Source of the DNA: Nephromyces sp. MM_2019
Taxonomy: Eukaryota; Apicomplexa; Aconoidasida; Nephromycida
Direction: 5' to 3'
DNA: 19,381 nt
Assembly (NCBI GenBank): GCA_015657535.1
Contig: JADHZB010001333.1
Coordinates: 1-19,381, forward strand
Below, piece by piece: positions 1 to 9,361 of the stretch; position 1 is the first letter of the stretch, and every line of letters starts with the position of its first letter. A program made the position numbers and the translations under genes. The notes under the pieces were generated by a model, which was not told where the DNA came from, searched no databases, and saw only the letters and a program-made list of their open reading frames with translations.

Positions 1-1709
1 TTCTTTTGAAGCTCAGCCACCACCAAACCCCCCCCCTTTTCGAACGAATTAAAATCTTGCGAGGGGGGTATGGGGGAATTGTGTGTCATTGAGATAGAGT
101 AGTGGGGGGAGGTGAGAGAGCTCCTCATATTCAATAAACCTCTTGCGCTTGCTTTACTATGTTCCGATCTCGGCCAAGGAGATGATGAGATTTCAGCAAT
201 AGTGGGGGGTGGGGAGATATTTTTCGCTCGCTGATCTGAGTAAGCCCCCTCACTGAGATAGAGGGAGGAGCTTCTTTGAAGAGACTGTTCTCTCTTGTTG
301 GGGGGCTTTCCAGCATCTTCTTCGTAGCTGATGTTCTCAGCAGAAATTAGTTTGTCTCCAGAATGAAGAAGATGAGGAGGAGGGGGGTGGAGGGTGTGTG
401 TTGCTACTTCTTCGAGGTGCATGGATGAGCTCTCATGCAGTAGAGAGACGTTGGTGTTTACTCCATCACCAATATCCTCCCAGTCACCTTCCACCTCCAG
501 CATAAGCTCCATTCCCATAGAGCAAACTTCCTCCTTCATTTGATCATCTTTCGAGGGGAGGGGGGTGTCTTCTGCTTCATGAATTAGGGGGAGATGCTTG
601 TTTCCTTCTGGAGGGGGGTGGAAGGGGGAGGAATGGAGAGTTTTTTTCTTTTCTTCCAGGGATGTCTGGTTGATACGCCTACTTTCTTCAAGGGTGGATT
701 GGTGGGAGGAGGTTTTGCTGAGTTGCTTGCTTCCTTCCGGGGGGGATTTGGGGGAGGGGGGTAGGCTAGATGAGTCTTCCAGGTTCTTAGGGTGATGTGG
801 TGGTTCCAGAAAATTTGCTAAAGAACCTGCATTTTGAGGATGGTCAGAAGCCACATATTGAGAGGCTGTGTATTCGCTTACTCTACAAGCTTCGCTACTT
901 AGCACTTCACCAGGCTTTATTTCCTCGTTGATGTTCTCGTCTACCCTGAGAGAAGAGAGTGCAGTTGCTTCATCTATGCTCAATGATTGATAGCTGCAAT
1001 CTCCCCTTAATCTACGAGAAGGAAGCTCGTGCGCTTCTACTCTTGTTTTTTCATCTTCTTCAAACGCTCCAACTGTAAGAGCTTCACCCCCCACATTTTC
1101 TTCCCCTTCCTGATCACCCTCCAAAGCAGTGCTTCCCCCCAATTCTTTCCCCTCCAATTCACCATCCCCCCCCGAGACTTCACGACCCTCCCCCCCCTCT
1201 CCTCCCTCCTCATGTAGCAAAAAATCGGCAGAATCTTTTCTCTTCAACCCTAGAAACTCGTTTTCCGCAAACTTTTCAGCCTTTTCATCGGCGTTTTCTT
1301 CTCCGCTGCATCTATCCTCATCATCTTCTCCCCCTTCCCCCCCCTCTTCACTTTTGTGTGTACCTCTAATTGAAGGTGTGCCAAAAGTTTCACAACTTTC
1401 TTGGGATAACAGCGTATCAGAAGGGGAGGGGGTGAAAGAATCAGGAGGACAAACTGCTTCAGGAACTGTACATACAGTGGAAGACGCTGAAATCGGGGTG
1501 TTTGAAGACTGTGTGTGCGAGAATTCAAGGTCTTCAGCGATACTGGAGGATTTTGATGGAAGTAACCGTGATTGCGCGAAGCATAACCTCTCAGGCCTCA
1601 AGGCCACTGAAGCTATGGGAGTGTTTAGAGCTTCAGTGAAAGTGTGTGCGCTGCTCGACTGAACGCTGTTCATCCTTTTTTGGGGGGTTTTCAGCGGGGA
1701 GTTACATAC
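1..1709 (-). CDS. Gene A last exon in window: uninterrupted frame of about 569 codons
   Basis: This is the longest open frame in the window. It is easily overlooked because it has no stop inside the window and shorter frames overlap it on both strands. Codons have their first base at positions equal to 2 modulo 3, read leftward. The acceptor is a pyrimidine-rich tract ending CTTCAG at 1710, followed at once by GTATGT, so an alternative reading is that CAG|GTATGT is a donor and a 51-base intron ends at 1659. Both readings keep the frame. The product is rich in Ser, Glu, Pro and Gly with acidic clusters (for example GEDDEDRCSGEE near 1320-1290) and short proline-rich stretches. No catalytic motif or membrane span is visible. 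Numerous C/G homopolymers of 5-8 bases make it prone to indel error, but none is needed to keep the frame open. Confidence 0.75.
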
Positions 1710-4174
1710 CTGAAGAGAGATGAGAGTGCGTGCGCGTGCGCAGGAGGAGGTGGGTACGGGTGTGGCTACGTGTGGACGTGTGTGCGTGGTGTTTGTGTGA
1801 ATGTATGCGGATGTGCGTGGACATATATGGATATGTGTAGTTGTTTGAGCATGCGAGGATGCGTGCATATATTGGTGTGCATGTGGATGTGTGTGTGTGA
1901 GTACATTTGTTTGTGCACATGTGTGGATTTGTGCGTGGTTACTAACTGTGTGTGCTGATGTTTTTGTGTGGATTTGGTAGGGCTGCTTTCAAGCGTGAGT
2001 GTGTCAGTGTGTAGGATTGTTGCTCAAGCGTGTTGCTCTCAACCGCATGCGCTGTGTGTGTGTATGTTGTTCCAGTGTGCTTTTTCGAGACGCGAAAGTA
2101 CGTGTGTGTCACTCAAGTAGTGGTGTAACACCTAAGCTGTAGTTAATGGTCGAGTATATGCAATACAAAAGCAGCTCTTAGTGTGAATAGACTGCCGTGT
2201 GTATATGTGTGTTTTGTCTTGTGAACAGGCAGCAGCAAACAGGTTCATTGAGTAGCTTCTACAGTATCTTCAAGCGATGAGCTAAGAGAGTAGGTTTCCT
2301 ACTTTGAAGAAGGTGGGGGGTGGTGATGAAGGCGAGTGTATGTACACTGTAGGAGAAGGGGGGTGTAAGTTATGGAAGGATACTCATAGCGAAACCTTAA
2401 GGACAGGGGGTGCATGGCATAGGAGAGGAGCTCATACAAGTGTGCACGAAAAGAGAGAAAAAAACACGAGTAAACACCTAACGCCTAGAAGCTAAAAGAA
2501 ATGCTTAAAGGCTTCCTGAGCGATGGCGAACACACACGCAGGAAACAGGCAGCGGCTGCTCGTGTGTGTGAGCTTCAATCATCTGGATAAGGGCTTCTAC
2601 GAAATGTCGTGATGCCACTTCAGCAGCAGCAGTAGGAGCCTTCATGCTGATACTCTCAGATGTATGTGTGTACACACATCTTCTTACTTTCACAAAAAAG
2701 TAATGAGCATAGCAAGGCTATATAGGCTAGCGCACACACAAAGGAGAACCAAAAGAGACACACACAGAGGTTATTTTTAAAAAATTGACACACAGAGCTT
2801 ATGCAAAGCACACGCACACATCAAGACACACACCAACACATACACCAACACACACACCAACGAACACATGCACACAGCTTCAACAATAGCTTAAATGTAT
2901 ATACTCATCCCTCCTTCATCAGCACCCTCCACAAACTCCTTTACAATCCTCTAAAATTCTCAAAACCACCTCCTCAACAGTCTCCCTGCTGATAGGAAAC
3001 AGCGGATTTCACCTCAAAGGCATGAAGAAGCAGAGAAACTTCAAAAATCGCCAAAAATCTCTCATTTTCAACGCTTTAAACTTCTGTCTCCCCTTCAGCT
3101 TTCTACATAATTGCTTCCATCAGAGAAAACATATCCTCCTCCCAAAAAATATCAAAATTTCCCTCTTCCTCTTCTCAACCTCCAAAAAACATCAAATTTC
3201 CCTCTTCATCGGCTCAACTTCCTCAATGGTTTTCCACTTTTCTCCCCCATCATAATGCACTTTCAAGGCATCCCTCTCCAAAAACCCCCCTCCTCTTCCT
3301 CGCACATACGCTTAATCTCTTCCTTCTTTACCTCATCCTTCTTTCCCTCCTCCTTCCATAGTCTTTACCTGCGGAAAACATCACTTTACCGGCGGTTAAA
3401 GCCCTTTAAGCTTTGGATCCCACTTTTTCTATAGAAATTTCGTCAAAAAAATCGTTTCACACACACGGCCGCACACACATATTCGCGCCTTCATTATAGC
3501 GAATATTCCCACACACACGAGCGTTAATCTGAGCGCTTAACTCGCGGAGCTTGTGGAAGGGGAAACTGCAGCGGCGAGCAAAGAAACAAAAGGCATACAG
3601 TGAAGCCTGGAAACTGGAACACAAGGAGATGCTTAAGCCTGGAAAATGGGCACACACACGCACTAAACCCTGGGAATACACACACACGCACTAAACCCTG
3701 GGAATACACACACACGCACTAAACCCTGGGAATACACACACACGCACTAAACCCTGGAAATACACACACACGCACTAAACCCTGGAAATACACACACACG
3801 CACTAAACCCTGGGAATACACACACACGCACTAAACCCTGGAAATACACACACACGGAGAAGAGGTTGCAGTAGCGTATAGATGCTGCACACACATGCAG
3901 TGCATGCGGCTACACACACGCATCATCGAGCCTCGCACTAAACGCTGAACGAAGCAAACGTACGAGAAAGGGAGAGAGCAGCAGGTAACATACCTAGACA
4001 CGCACAGAAACACCTAGACATACACACAGAACACACCCAGACACACACACAGAACACACCTATAAACACGCTATGCCACAGGCATAGAGTACATAAGGAA
4101 GGTGCCTCTCTCTCATTTCTTATACGCTTTATATCGTGTATTGTATCTAAGCTCTTAAATTTTGCTCTGATCAT
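1..4174 (-). CDS. Gene A: large Ser/Glu/Pro-rich protein, eight exons, 3' end outside window
   Basis: Family not recognised. Proposed exons in coding order are 4174-4060, 3944-3920, 3884-3852, 3565-3519, 3368-3332, 2988-2937, 2654-2538 and 1709-1. Every junction keeps one reading frame. The first seven exons give 142 residues and the last at least 569 more without a stop, so the protein exceeds 700 residues. The last exon is the firmest part: its frame stays open from 1709 to base 1, checked through the C/G runs at 1337-1344 and 1166-1197. The N-terminal part is helical and charged, starting MIRAKFKSLDTIHD. The rest is low complexity, rich in Ser, Glu, Pro and Gly, and probably disordered. 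Strong 3' splice sites precede 3944, 3884, 3565 and 2988. Weaker points are the 35-base intron at 3885-3919 and the GTTTGT donor after 2937. ATG 1673 is an alternative start if the upstream exons belong elsewhere. Confidence 0.6.
1713..2534. repeat. TG-rich low-complexity block, probable intron of gene A
   Basis: From about 1725 to 2230 the plus strand is irregular TG repeat broken by single-base changes (tgtgtgcg, tgcatatat, gtgtggat). Frames through it give Cys/Val/Trp-rich or His/Thr-rich peptides typical of translated repeat. From 2230 to 2534 the sequence is less repetitive, but I could not join any further exon to gene A there in frame. Confidence 0.7.
2538..2654 (-). CDS. Gene A exon 7 (tentative)
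   Basis: Thirty-nine codons beginning SISMKAPTAAAEVASRHF, bounded upstream by CTGAG and downstream by TGC|GTGTGT. Both ends fall in phase 0 and match the neighbouring exons. The composition (Ala, Glu, Ile, Met, His) differs clearly from translated CA repeat. The internal ATG at 2645 could instead be the true start of the large-exon protein, making exons 1-6 part of another transcript. Confidence 0.45.
3142..3217. repeat. Two tandem copies of a 40-base unit
   Basis: The unit begins CCAAAAAATATCAAAATTTC at 3142 and recurs, slightly diverged, at 3182. It lies in the proposed intron between gene A exons 5 and 6 (2989-3331), a stretch that is strongly purine-biased on the coding strand. Confidence 0.7.
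3655..3857. repeat. 28-base minisatellite, seven copies, telomere-like core
   Basis: The unit is ten bases of AC repeat plus GCACTAAACCCTGGGAAT. The core CTAAACCCT recurs at 3663, 3691, 3719, 3747, 3775, 3803 and 3831, exactly 28 bases apart. Copies differ almost only in GGGAAT versus GGAAAT. The nine bases CTAAACCCT match the (CCCTAAA)n telomere repeat of plants and apicomplexans. Related degenerate sequence (AAGCCTGGAAA) sits just upstream at 3603 and 3634, suggesting the array grew from local sequence. It fills the proposed intron between gene A exons 3 and 4. Confidence 0.9.
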
Positions 4175-4284
4175 TAGCTAAACCCGAAAGGTTAGTCGAT
4201 AGAGCAACCGCTGAGATGGTGATTGTATGCTTCTTGTCAGTCATCTTTCCAGATTTTTATTACACTCAATAAGGCTTTCTCAAA

Positions 4285-4285
<1 letters not shown>

Positions 4286-4312
<27 letters not shown>
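4286..4312. repeat. (CA)n microsatellite
   Basis: An uninterrupted run of about thirteen AC dinucleotides lies between genes J and A. No gene is visible from 4175 to 4722. This spacer holds this run and the 45-base repeats described separately. Confidence 0.9.
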
Positions 4313-4316
<4 letters not shown>

Positions 4317-4319
4317 TAC

Positions 4320-4580
4320 TAGACAAACTGTGTGTCTGTGTGTCAGCCCTTGCTGGGTTCGATCCCACTAGCAACTGCGTGCACGAGCCTTCTCTATGAT
4401 TAACTTTGCTAGCAACTGTGTGTGTGTGCGTTTCAGCCTTCTCTATGCCAGATCCTGCTAGTAACTATGCGCATCAGCCTTCTCTATATATTATTTAGTT
4501 CGCTAGAAACTGTGTGTTCGTATCAGCCTTTTCTGCGATTAACTTTGCTAGCAACTGTGTGTGTGTGTCAGTTTTTTTCT
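4320..4580. repeat. Degenerate repeat of 41-49 bases, five to six copies
   Basis: The motif CTAGCAACTGTGTG, followed by a short TG run and CAGCCTTCTCTATG, recurs with CTAG-like cores at 4368, 4409, 4458, 4503 and 4548 and a diverged copy at 4324. Spacing is 41-49 bases, so copies have gained or lost TG units. One copy contains GGGTTCGATCCC, which resembles a tRNA T-arm but has no matching tRNA body. No ORF. Confidence 0.75.
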
Positions 4581-4722
4581 AGATAGGAAGTTGGTTGCGT
4601 AAGCTTTTGTAAACACAAAGCACACACACCATCTATAACCTATACAAACGGAAGGAAGGAAAGCCTCCCTCCTGCCTTTAGATGGTCAAAGGCTGAGAGT
4701 GTGTGTGTGCATTTCAGCATCT

Positions 4723-5209
4723 TCAAGAGCTGTAAAGGCTGCGTACATATCCTACCCTCTTTGAGCCCTACAATAAGGCAGGAATTTCTCAAATAATGAT
4801 GTACTTTAAGGCGATAGAATACTCATAGTAAAAGATCCACACACATATCTACATAGGCAACTTTATATGTATACATACACAAATCCACATAGGATTAAAT
4901 AAGAATGTGTGCGCACCATACACACACTGAGGCACACGAATAGAATACTAGAAAAAAATACGCTGGCAGACTCCCTCCAACACACACACGCTCCTATGCA
5001 AGTACGCAGGTAGAAACACTCGCATACACACACACACTGCAGGTATGCTGATGAGCGAAAACCCGCCACAAAAACCTCTCAAACCGACTAGAAGATGATA
5101 GTTTGCGAGAAGTTTGGAGATTCCCTTAAGCAAAGGAGTACCCTCAACCAACTCACTAAGAATGACTGTGCGTGTGTGTGTCCTGCCACAAGCTGCCAGG
5201 CTCTAGTAT
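4723..5209 (-). CDS. Gene J: small hydrophobic protein, partial model
   Basis: Family not recognised. The core exon is 5155-5038, with a convincing acceptor (CAGTCATTCTTAG) and a donor CCTGCA|GTGTGT inside a TG/CA run. It encodes 39 residues starting ELVEGTPLLKGISK and continuing into a Leu/Gly/Phe-rich segment that could be membrane-associated. A phase-0 continuation is 4767-4723, after a strong acceptor (CTGCCTTATTGTAG), encoding 14 residues GSKRVGYVRSLYSS and a TGA stop. A phase-compatible upstream exon, 5209-5190 (ILEPGS), has a weak acceptor. The start codon is not located. An alternative frame at 4767 continues for about 41 codons to a TAG near 4640 but does not match the phase of the core exon. 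Confidence 0.4.
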
Positions 5210-5682
5210 CTTTTTCAAGACGCACACACACACAAAAACTTAAAAATTTTGCTATAAGTAAGCTAAAATATCTACTTATAAGCTAGACGCACACATATAG
5301 CCTGCCCTTCATTCTTTCATACACACAAAATAAAGAGAAGTGGACACACAGAGGAGTTCACAAATTTGCATACTGTGGGCTACAGTAATGCACACACAGA
5401 TAGCGCAACATGCACAGGTCTAGATTCAATAAAGATGATATAGTGGCACAAAAACTCACACGTGAAGACACCGAAAAAAGCACACACACAGACACATTCA
5501 CGCACACACCGGCAAAATCACAGCAAAACTCACACACACAGATACAGTAACTCACACACACGCAAAGAAACAAGCAAAAACCACACACATACATACAGGC
5601 GCACATACACACGTAAAAACACAAGCAACACACACATACACGCACACACACACACACACACATCTTTCCCCCCTAAAAGCTC
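5210..5682. repeat. CA-rich spacer between genes J and B
   Basis: From about 5460 to 5662 the plus strand is irregular CA repeat, with frames giving His/Thr/Lys-rich or Cys/Val-rich peptides. The remainder is AT-richer. No exon with both splice signals and a protein-like frame was found. Confidence 0.6.
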
Positions 5683-7931
5683 CTATTTGAATCTCGGAAA
5701 GAATGGGGGGAGGGGGTCAGTTCCACCAATCTTATGCCCCCCCTTAGGCTTGGGATGATTTGCCATAGACGCCCTCCATTCCTCCCACCCCACCCTATTC
5801 GATGAAACCCTACAGAAGGGGTTGGAGCTTCTAATGTAAGGCACTGTTATAGGGAGGGCAGTTCTAAAGTAGAAACGATCTTGGAGGGCCTTCCTCTTCA
5901 ACCTCTCATTCACTGCCTGAAACTTCGTCGAGGATCTGCCCGTAGCTATGCAGTCTAAGATATACTGTAGTTGTTCAGCAGCTGTAAGAAAGGGGGGAGG
6001 TGTGGGGGGTTATGAGGGGTGGACGGGTGGGGGGAGATGCGGGGGGGACGGGGAAGGAGTAATGCAGAGATGAAAGATGGGTGTGTAGATAGGGCAAGGA
6101 GATGAGTCAGCGAAAGGATAAAGCATAAGATTTAGAGCATCAACAGAGTTGAAGGAAGAAGAAAGGCTGGCGATGAAGCCTTACTGCAATGCCTAGCCTT
6201 TAAAATAAACATAGTTTTCCAGTGGCTCTAGTGCGTGTGTGGATGTGCTCATAAGAAGTAAGCGAATTGAGAGCCTAATGCTCAAACAGAGTGATTAGCC
6301 AGCAATGTATCCCCCCATGCTCTTCAAATCCACATCAGAAATCTATGGCTCTAATCTTCATAGAAACTCTCCTCTTTCACCTTTGAATTGAAAGCACTCA
6401 TACACACACACACAAAGGCGCACACATGGAGGCACAAACACACAAAGGCGCACACATGGAGGCACAAACACACAAAGGCGCACACATGGAGGTGCAAGTA
6501 CACATACACCCACACACACGCACACAAGCAAGTCCATGGAGGTACACACATACCCAAGCAAACACATGAAAACACAAGTGCAGACGCACACATAAACACA
6601 AAGATCAAATATCACCACATTACATACAATTTATACAGCACAATACAAGCATTTCATCCCCTAAATCGATTCTCCCCCTCATTTTTTCACACACACATAT
6701 ATATATTTAGACTCATAAATTCCCCCCAACACACAGACGCAGAAATATACACACAGAAACACAAACACCTCTTTTACCATAAGGGTATTTCATTAGGGTT
6801 TCTTTAGCTTGGGGGCCCATCCAATACTTGTAGTGCCAACTGGTTACTTCCCATTTGAAGCTCTCAATCCATGGCTTCATCCCTGACTGCTCAAACTTCA
6901 CTCTATTCTTCACCCAATCCCCTTCCCTCCTAAACCTATACGCCATATACTTGATAGGAGGTGGTGGTGGGGGAGTAGAAGATTGGGGGGTGAGGGAGTG
7001 GTAGGGGGATAGAAGATGCAGGAGAGATAGTGGTGGTGGGGCGCTAGAAGATTGAGGGAGTGAGTGAGAAGGGCAAACTTATCACGGGGAGGTGAAATAA
7101 AGGGGGGTTTCTCAGTAGGGGGTGAGATAGACTGAGTACTACTCACTGGGTGGTGCAGCAGATGGGCAATCTTATCACTTGGGGTTGACGCATACACCTA
7201 GCAGCATTCCCACTGGGGGGAGGCACACCTAGCGGTTTGGTCACTTCATATTCAAGCAGACCACAAAGCTAGGCTGTTTCAAATGGGGATCTACACGAGG
7301 GGGGTGGTAGGCGGTTCCAAGGGAGAGAAAAAAGCTGCAAAAGTGAGGAGCTCAACGAAGGATTCAACTGGGGGATTAATGAAGGGTTAAGGGGGGGGGG
7401 GCAACGAAGAGGTAGAGAAGAACGAATAGGAGTAAGTATCTTCGGAGGGGGGTATGTACGGAGTAGCTAAGAAGGAAGGAGGCTGAATAGCAAAGCATTC
7501 GTATAGTGAAGAGATATAAAATGATCGAGTCGTAGCAGCCTAATAGTAGGAGTTCATCATACCTGCACACACACCATTCATTCTCGGAATATACTCATAG
7601 AAATCGCTGCAAAAAGCGTGAGAAAAGCATTGATTCCTCGAATGCAAAGAATGAGAGAAAGAGCTACTTTGCTGCCATCATTATGTTTCTAATAATTAAG
7701 AGAAGATATACACAGAGAGGGAGATAGGTTAAAAGTTGTACACACGCAGAGATTCGCCAGAAGAAGAAGAGCATAATTATATAGCCTGATGCACAGTCAT
7801 TCTTTCACAAGAAAATGCATTACACGAAAGTATGGCTTCAGATAGGGACACGCACACACACCTATATATTCGCAAGCTTGGGTTTCGTCATCGCCGTGTC
7901 TTGCTATGGAAAACTTTGTTTCATCATCTTT
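5683..7931 (-). CDS. Gene B: basic, aromatic-rich protein; three firm 3' exons, four tentative 5' exons
   Basis: Firm exons in coding order are 7197-7147, 6949-6778 and 5981-5683, ending in TAG. The junctions are CCA|GTGAGT, CAAG|TATATGGCG, TATG|GTAAAA and TTACAG|CTGCTG, and they fit phases 0, 0, 1 and 2. The encoded C-terminal 174 residues are rich in Trp, Tyr, Phe, Arg and Lys (for example WIESFKWEVTSWHYKYW) and end in a Pro/Gly-rich tail. This composition resembles accessory subunits of mitochondrial respiratory or ATP synthase complexes or mitoribosomal proteins. That is inference, and no family is recognised. Tentative upstream exons with consistent phase are 7931-7862, 7785-7668 (a hydrophobic, possible membrane segment), 7606-7563 and 7334-7297. 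All seven together give 264 codons including the stop. Possible starts are ATG 7774 or 7681. A rival frame after 7710 ends in a hydrophobic tail at a TGA near 7593, so the 5' half is uncertain. The large intron 5982-6777 is CA-rich. Confidence 0.6.
5990..6350. other. Intron of gene B, G-rich part
   Basis: Immediately upstream of the gene B terminal exon the plus strand carries several G runs (5991-6056), which read as a long pyrimidine tract on the coding strand, as expected before a 3' splice site. From 6060 to 6350 I see no exon or repeat. Confidence 0.5.
6408..6497. repeat. 30-base tandem repeat, three copies, inside a CA-rich block
   Basis: The unit AAAGGCGCACACATGGAGGC plus ACAAACACAC starts at 6414, 6444 and 6474 with almost no divergence. 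Because 30 is a multiple of three, it stays open in several frames and makes a spurious ten-residue peptide repeat on the plus strand. It lies inside the gene B intron. Confidence 0.9.
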
Positions 7932-8092
7932 CTTCCGGGAAACACACACAGTAAAAGCAGAAGAGATAGCATGCTCACACATACAGCATAAACAAAGAAG
8001 ATAGCATTCTTCCACACGCAGCAATCAAAAAAATTCATATTTAAATACATTAATCGAGTGTACGTACACTGCAAATACCAGAAGATGATGCT

Positions 8093-8191
8093 TCACAATA
8101 ATTTTTGTATGTCGGTGCGATTTTTAGCCGATTTCCACAAATTTCTTCGCAAAGTATAAACTTCCTCTTCATCTTCGATAATCTCGAACAT
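8093..8191 (-). CDS. Possible short exon or small ORF, 32 residues
   Basis: ATG at 8191 opens a frame to TGA at 8093, starting MFEIIEDEEEVYTLRRNLWK. The composition is acidic then basic and unlike the surrounding repeats, so it may be a first exon of gene B or a free-standing small ORF. No in-frame donor is convincing: GTTTAT after the EDEEE segment is weak. The flanks 7932-8092 and 8192-8277 contain nothing else I can support. Confidence 0.25.
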   Translation of the reverse strand: MFEIIEDEEEVYTLRRNLWKSAKNRTDIQKLL

Positions 8192-8277
8192 ATTTCACTC
8201 TACACTAACATCTTCGCCTTTTCTATTATTTTCAAAAAAAGCCAGAAAAACAACTTTTGGGAGTAAATTTTTTTAGT

Positions 8278-8790
8278 GTGTGTTACCTGGCTTATGTGCG
8301 ATTTTTGCTTGGCATGTGTGTATGTTACTTGACTTGAGTGTGTCTGTTACCTGGCTTGTCTGTGTGTATTTCCTGGCTGTGTGTGTGCTTGCTGGCTTGT
8401 GTGTTTGTGCTACCTGGCTTGTGTCCGATTGTTATTTGGCATGTGTGTATATGTTACTTGGCTTGTGTGTGTGTGCTACCTGGTTTGTGTGTGTGTGTTA
8501 CCTGGTTTGTGTGTGTGTGTTACCTGGCTGTGTGTGTGTGTTACCTGGCTGTGTGTGTGTGTTACCTGGCTGTGTGTGTGTGTATTTCCTGGCTGTGCGT
8601 GTTAAGTGGCTGGTGTGCGCGTAACCTTGCTCGTGTGCGCGTAACCTTGCCCGTGTGCTACTTGGCATTTGTGTATATGTTACTTGTCTTGAGTGTGTGT
8701 GTTTCCTGGCTGTGTTTGCATGTTGATGGGCTTGTGTGTTACCTGGCTGGTATGTGAGTAATCTGGCTTGTGTGTGTGCTACTCACTTTG
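8278..8790. repeat. TG/ACCTGGC minisatellite, about 21-base unit, irregular
   Basis: The unit is TTACCTGGCT followed by a run of TG. In the cleanest part TACCTGG occurs at 8521, 8542 and 8563, exactly 21 bases apart. Elsewhere the TG run varies and TACCTGG decays to TTTCCTGG, TTACTTGG or TAACCTTG. A 21-base period leaves a frame open with a Cys-Val-Leu-Pro-Gly repeat, which is a by-product of the array. On the minus strand the unit reads GCCAGGTAAC, which contains a donor-like CCAG|GTAAC. Confidence 0.85.
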
Positions 8791-8843
8791 TGTCGATAGT
8801 AAAGACTTTCAGTTCCACAGCTTTTCCCAGCCGATTCGTCGAA

Positions 8844-9272
8844 CTACGCAGCGTGCTGCTGAGCTAAAGAAAAAGCCCGGAAATGTGCCAAATCTCTCAG
8901 CTCTTCTCTTCTTGCTCTTTTTGTTTTGTATGCATTAAATCCCTACAAAATCACAATTCCCCAGCAAACCACAATGAAGAAGCAAACGTTTTCACCTGGA
9001 AATTGAAAGCTACAAACATTACTGTGCAGTTATAGATCATGCACACAGAGGAGCACATAGGGGAACATGCACACACAGATGCATGAACACGCATGCACAC
9101 ATACACGCTTACACACATGCACAAACACACAAATGTACACAAACACATTTACATACATGTACAAAAAAACACATCATTTACACGCGCATACGCACATACA
9201 CGCACACGCACTCTTCTAGAGGAAAAGGTGACTACACGCACACCCTCCAATCTCTCTAAGACCTTCTCTCCT
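8844..9272 (-). CDS. Gene H: tentative small gene, terminal exon 8942-8844
   Basis: The terminal exon 8942-8844 follows GTGATTTTGTAG and encodes 32 residues, starting GFNAYKTKRARREELRDLAH and ending at TAG. Phase-compatible upstream exons are 9009-8973 (FQFPGENVCFFI, after TGTTTGTAG) and 9272-9244 (RREGLREIGG, after GTAATTAG). The three total 55 codons including the stop. Weak points: the intron at 8943-8972 would be only 30 bases, and the same stretch is open in other frames on both strands, including a plus-strand frame ending in a hydrophobic tail at the TAA near 8937. I prefer minus because its neighbours are minus. No family recognised. Confidence 0.3.
9050..9215. repeat. CA-rich low-complexity block
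   Basis: Irregular CA repeat with ACATGCAC interruptions. Its frames give His/Thr-rich or Cys/Val-rich peptides only. Confidence 0.7.
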
Positions 9273-9361
9273 CTAATTACAACGTTTTTCAGGCATACAC
9301 ACAGACAATTCCTATCGTTTCCACGATTTTGCCTATACAGATGTCCCTACAACCCTCCTAA

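Noticed and set aside
1129..1662. 177-codon plus-strand frame, Ser/Pro-rich
   Set aside because: It is the antisense shadow of the gene A large exon, whose frame is more than three times longer and open to the window edge.
3533..3694. Plus-strand Lys/Trp-rich frame (SLWKGKLQRRAKKQKAYSEA)
   Set aside because: It lacks a donor or acceptor on plus and runs into the minisatellite; the minus strand has a strong acceptor and donor here that fit gene A.
4340..4385. Possible tRNA gene because of GGGTTCGATCCC
   Set aside because: The presumed T-stem does not pair properly beyond two bases, and no D-arm, anticodon arm or acceptor partner is present upstream; the string is part of a degenerate repeat.
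6388..6807. 139-codon plus-strand frame with a ten-residue His/Thr/Lys/Trp repeat
   Set aside because: It is a 30-base tandem repeat plus CA-rich sequence lying inside the gene B intron; minus frames over the same bases are open too.
7376..7570. 64-codon minus-strand hydrophobic frame (Leu/Tyr/Ser-rich)
   Set aside because: It covers a pyrimidine-rich stretch upstream of an acceptor at 7335, which gives Leu, Ser and Phe codons by composition. A donor CAG|GTATGA at 7563 makes it intron in the preferred model, though it remains possible.
8280..8757. Plus-strand frames with repeated Val-Leu-Pro-Gly-Cys
   Set aside because: The period is the 21-base minisatellite; all three frames are open and no splice signals or start context support coding.
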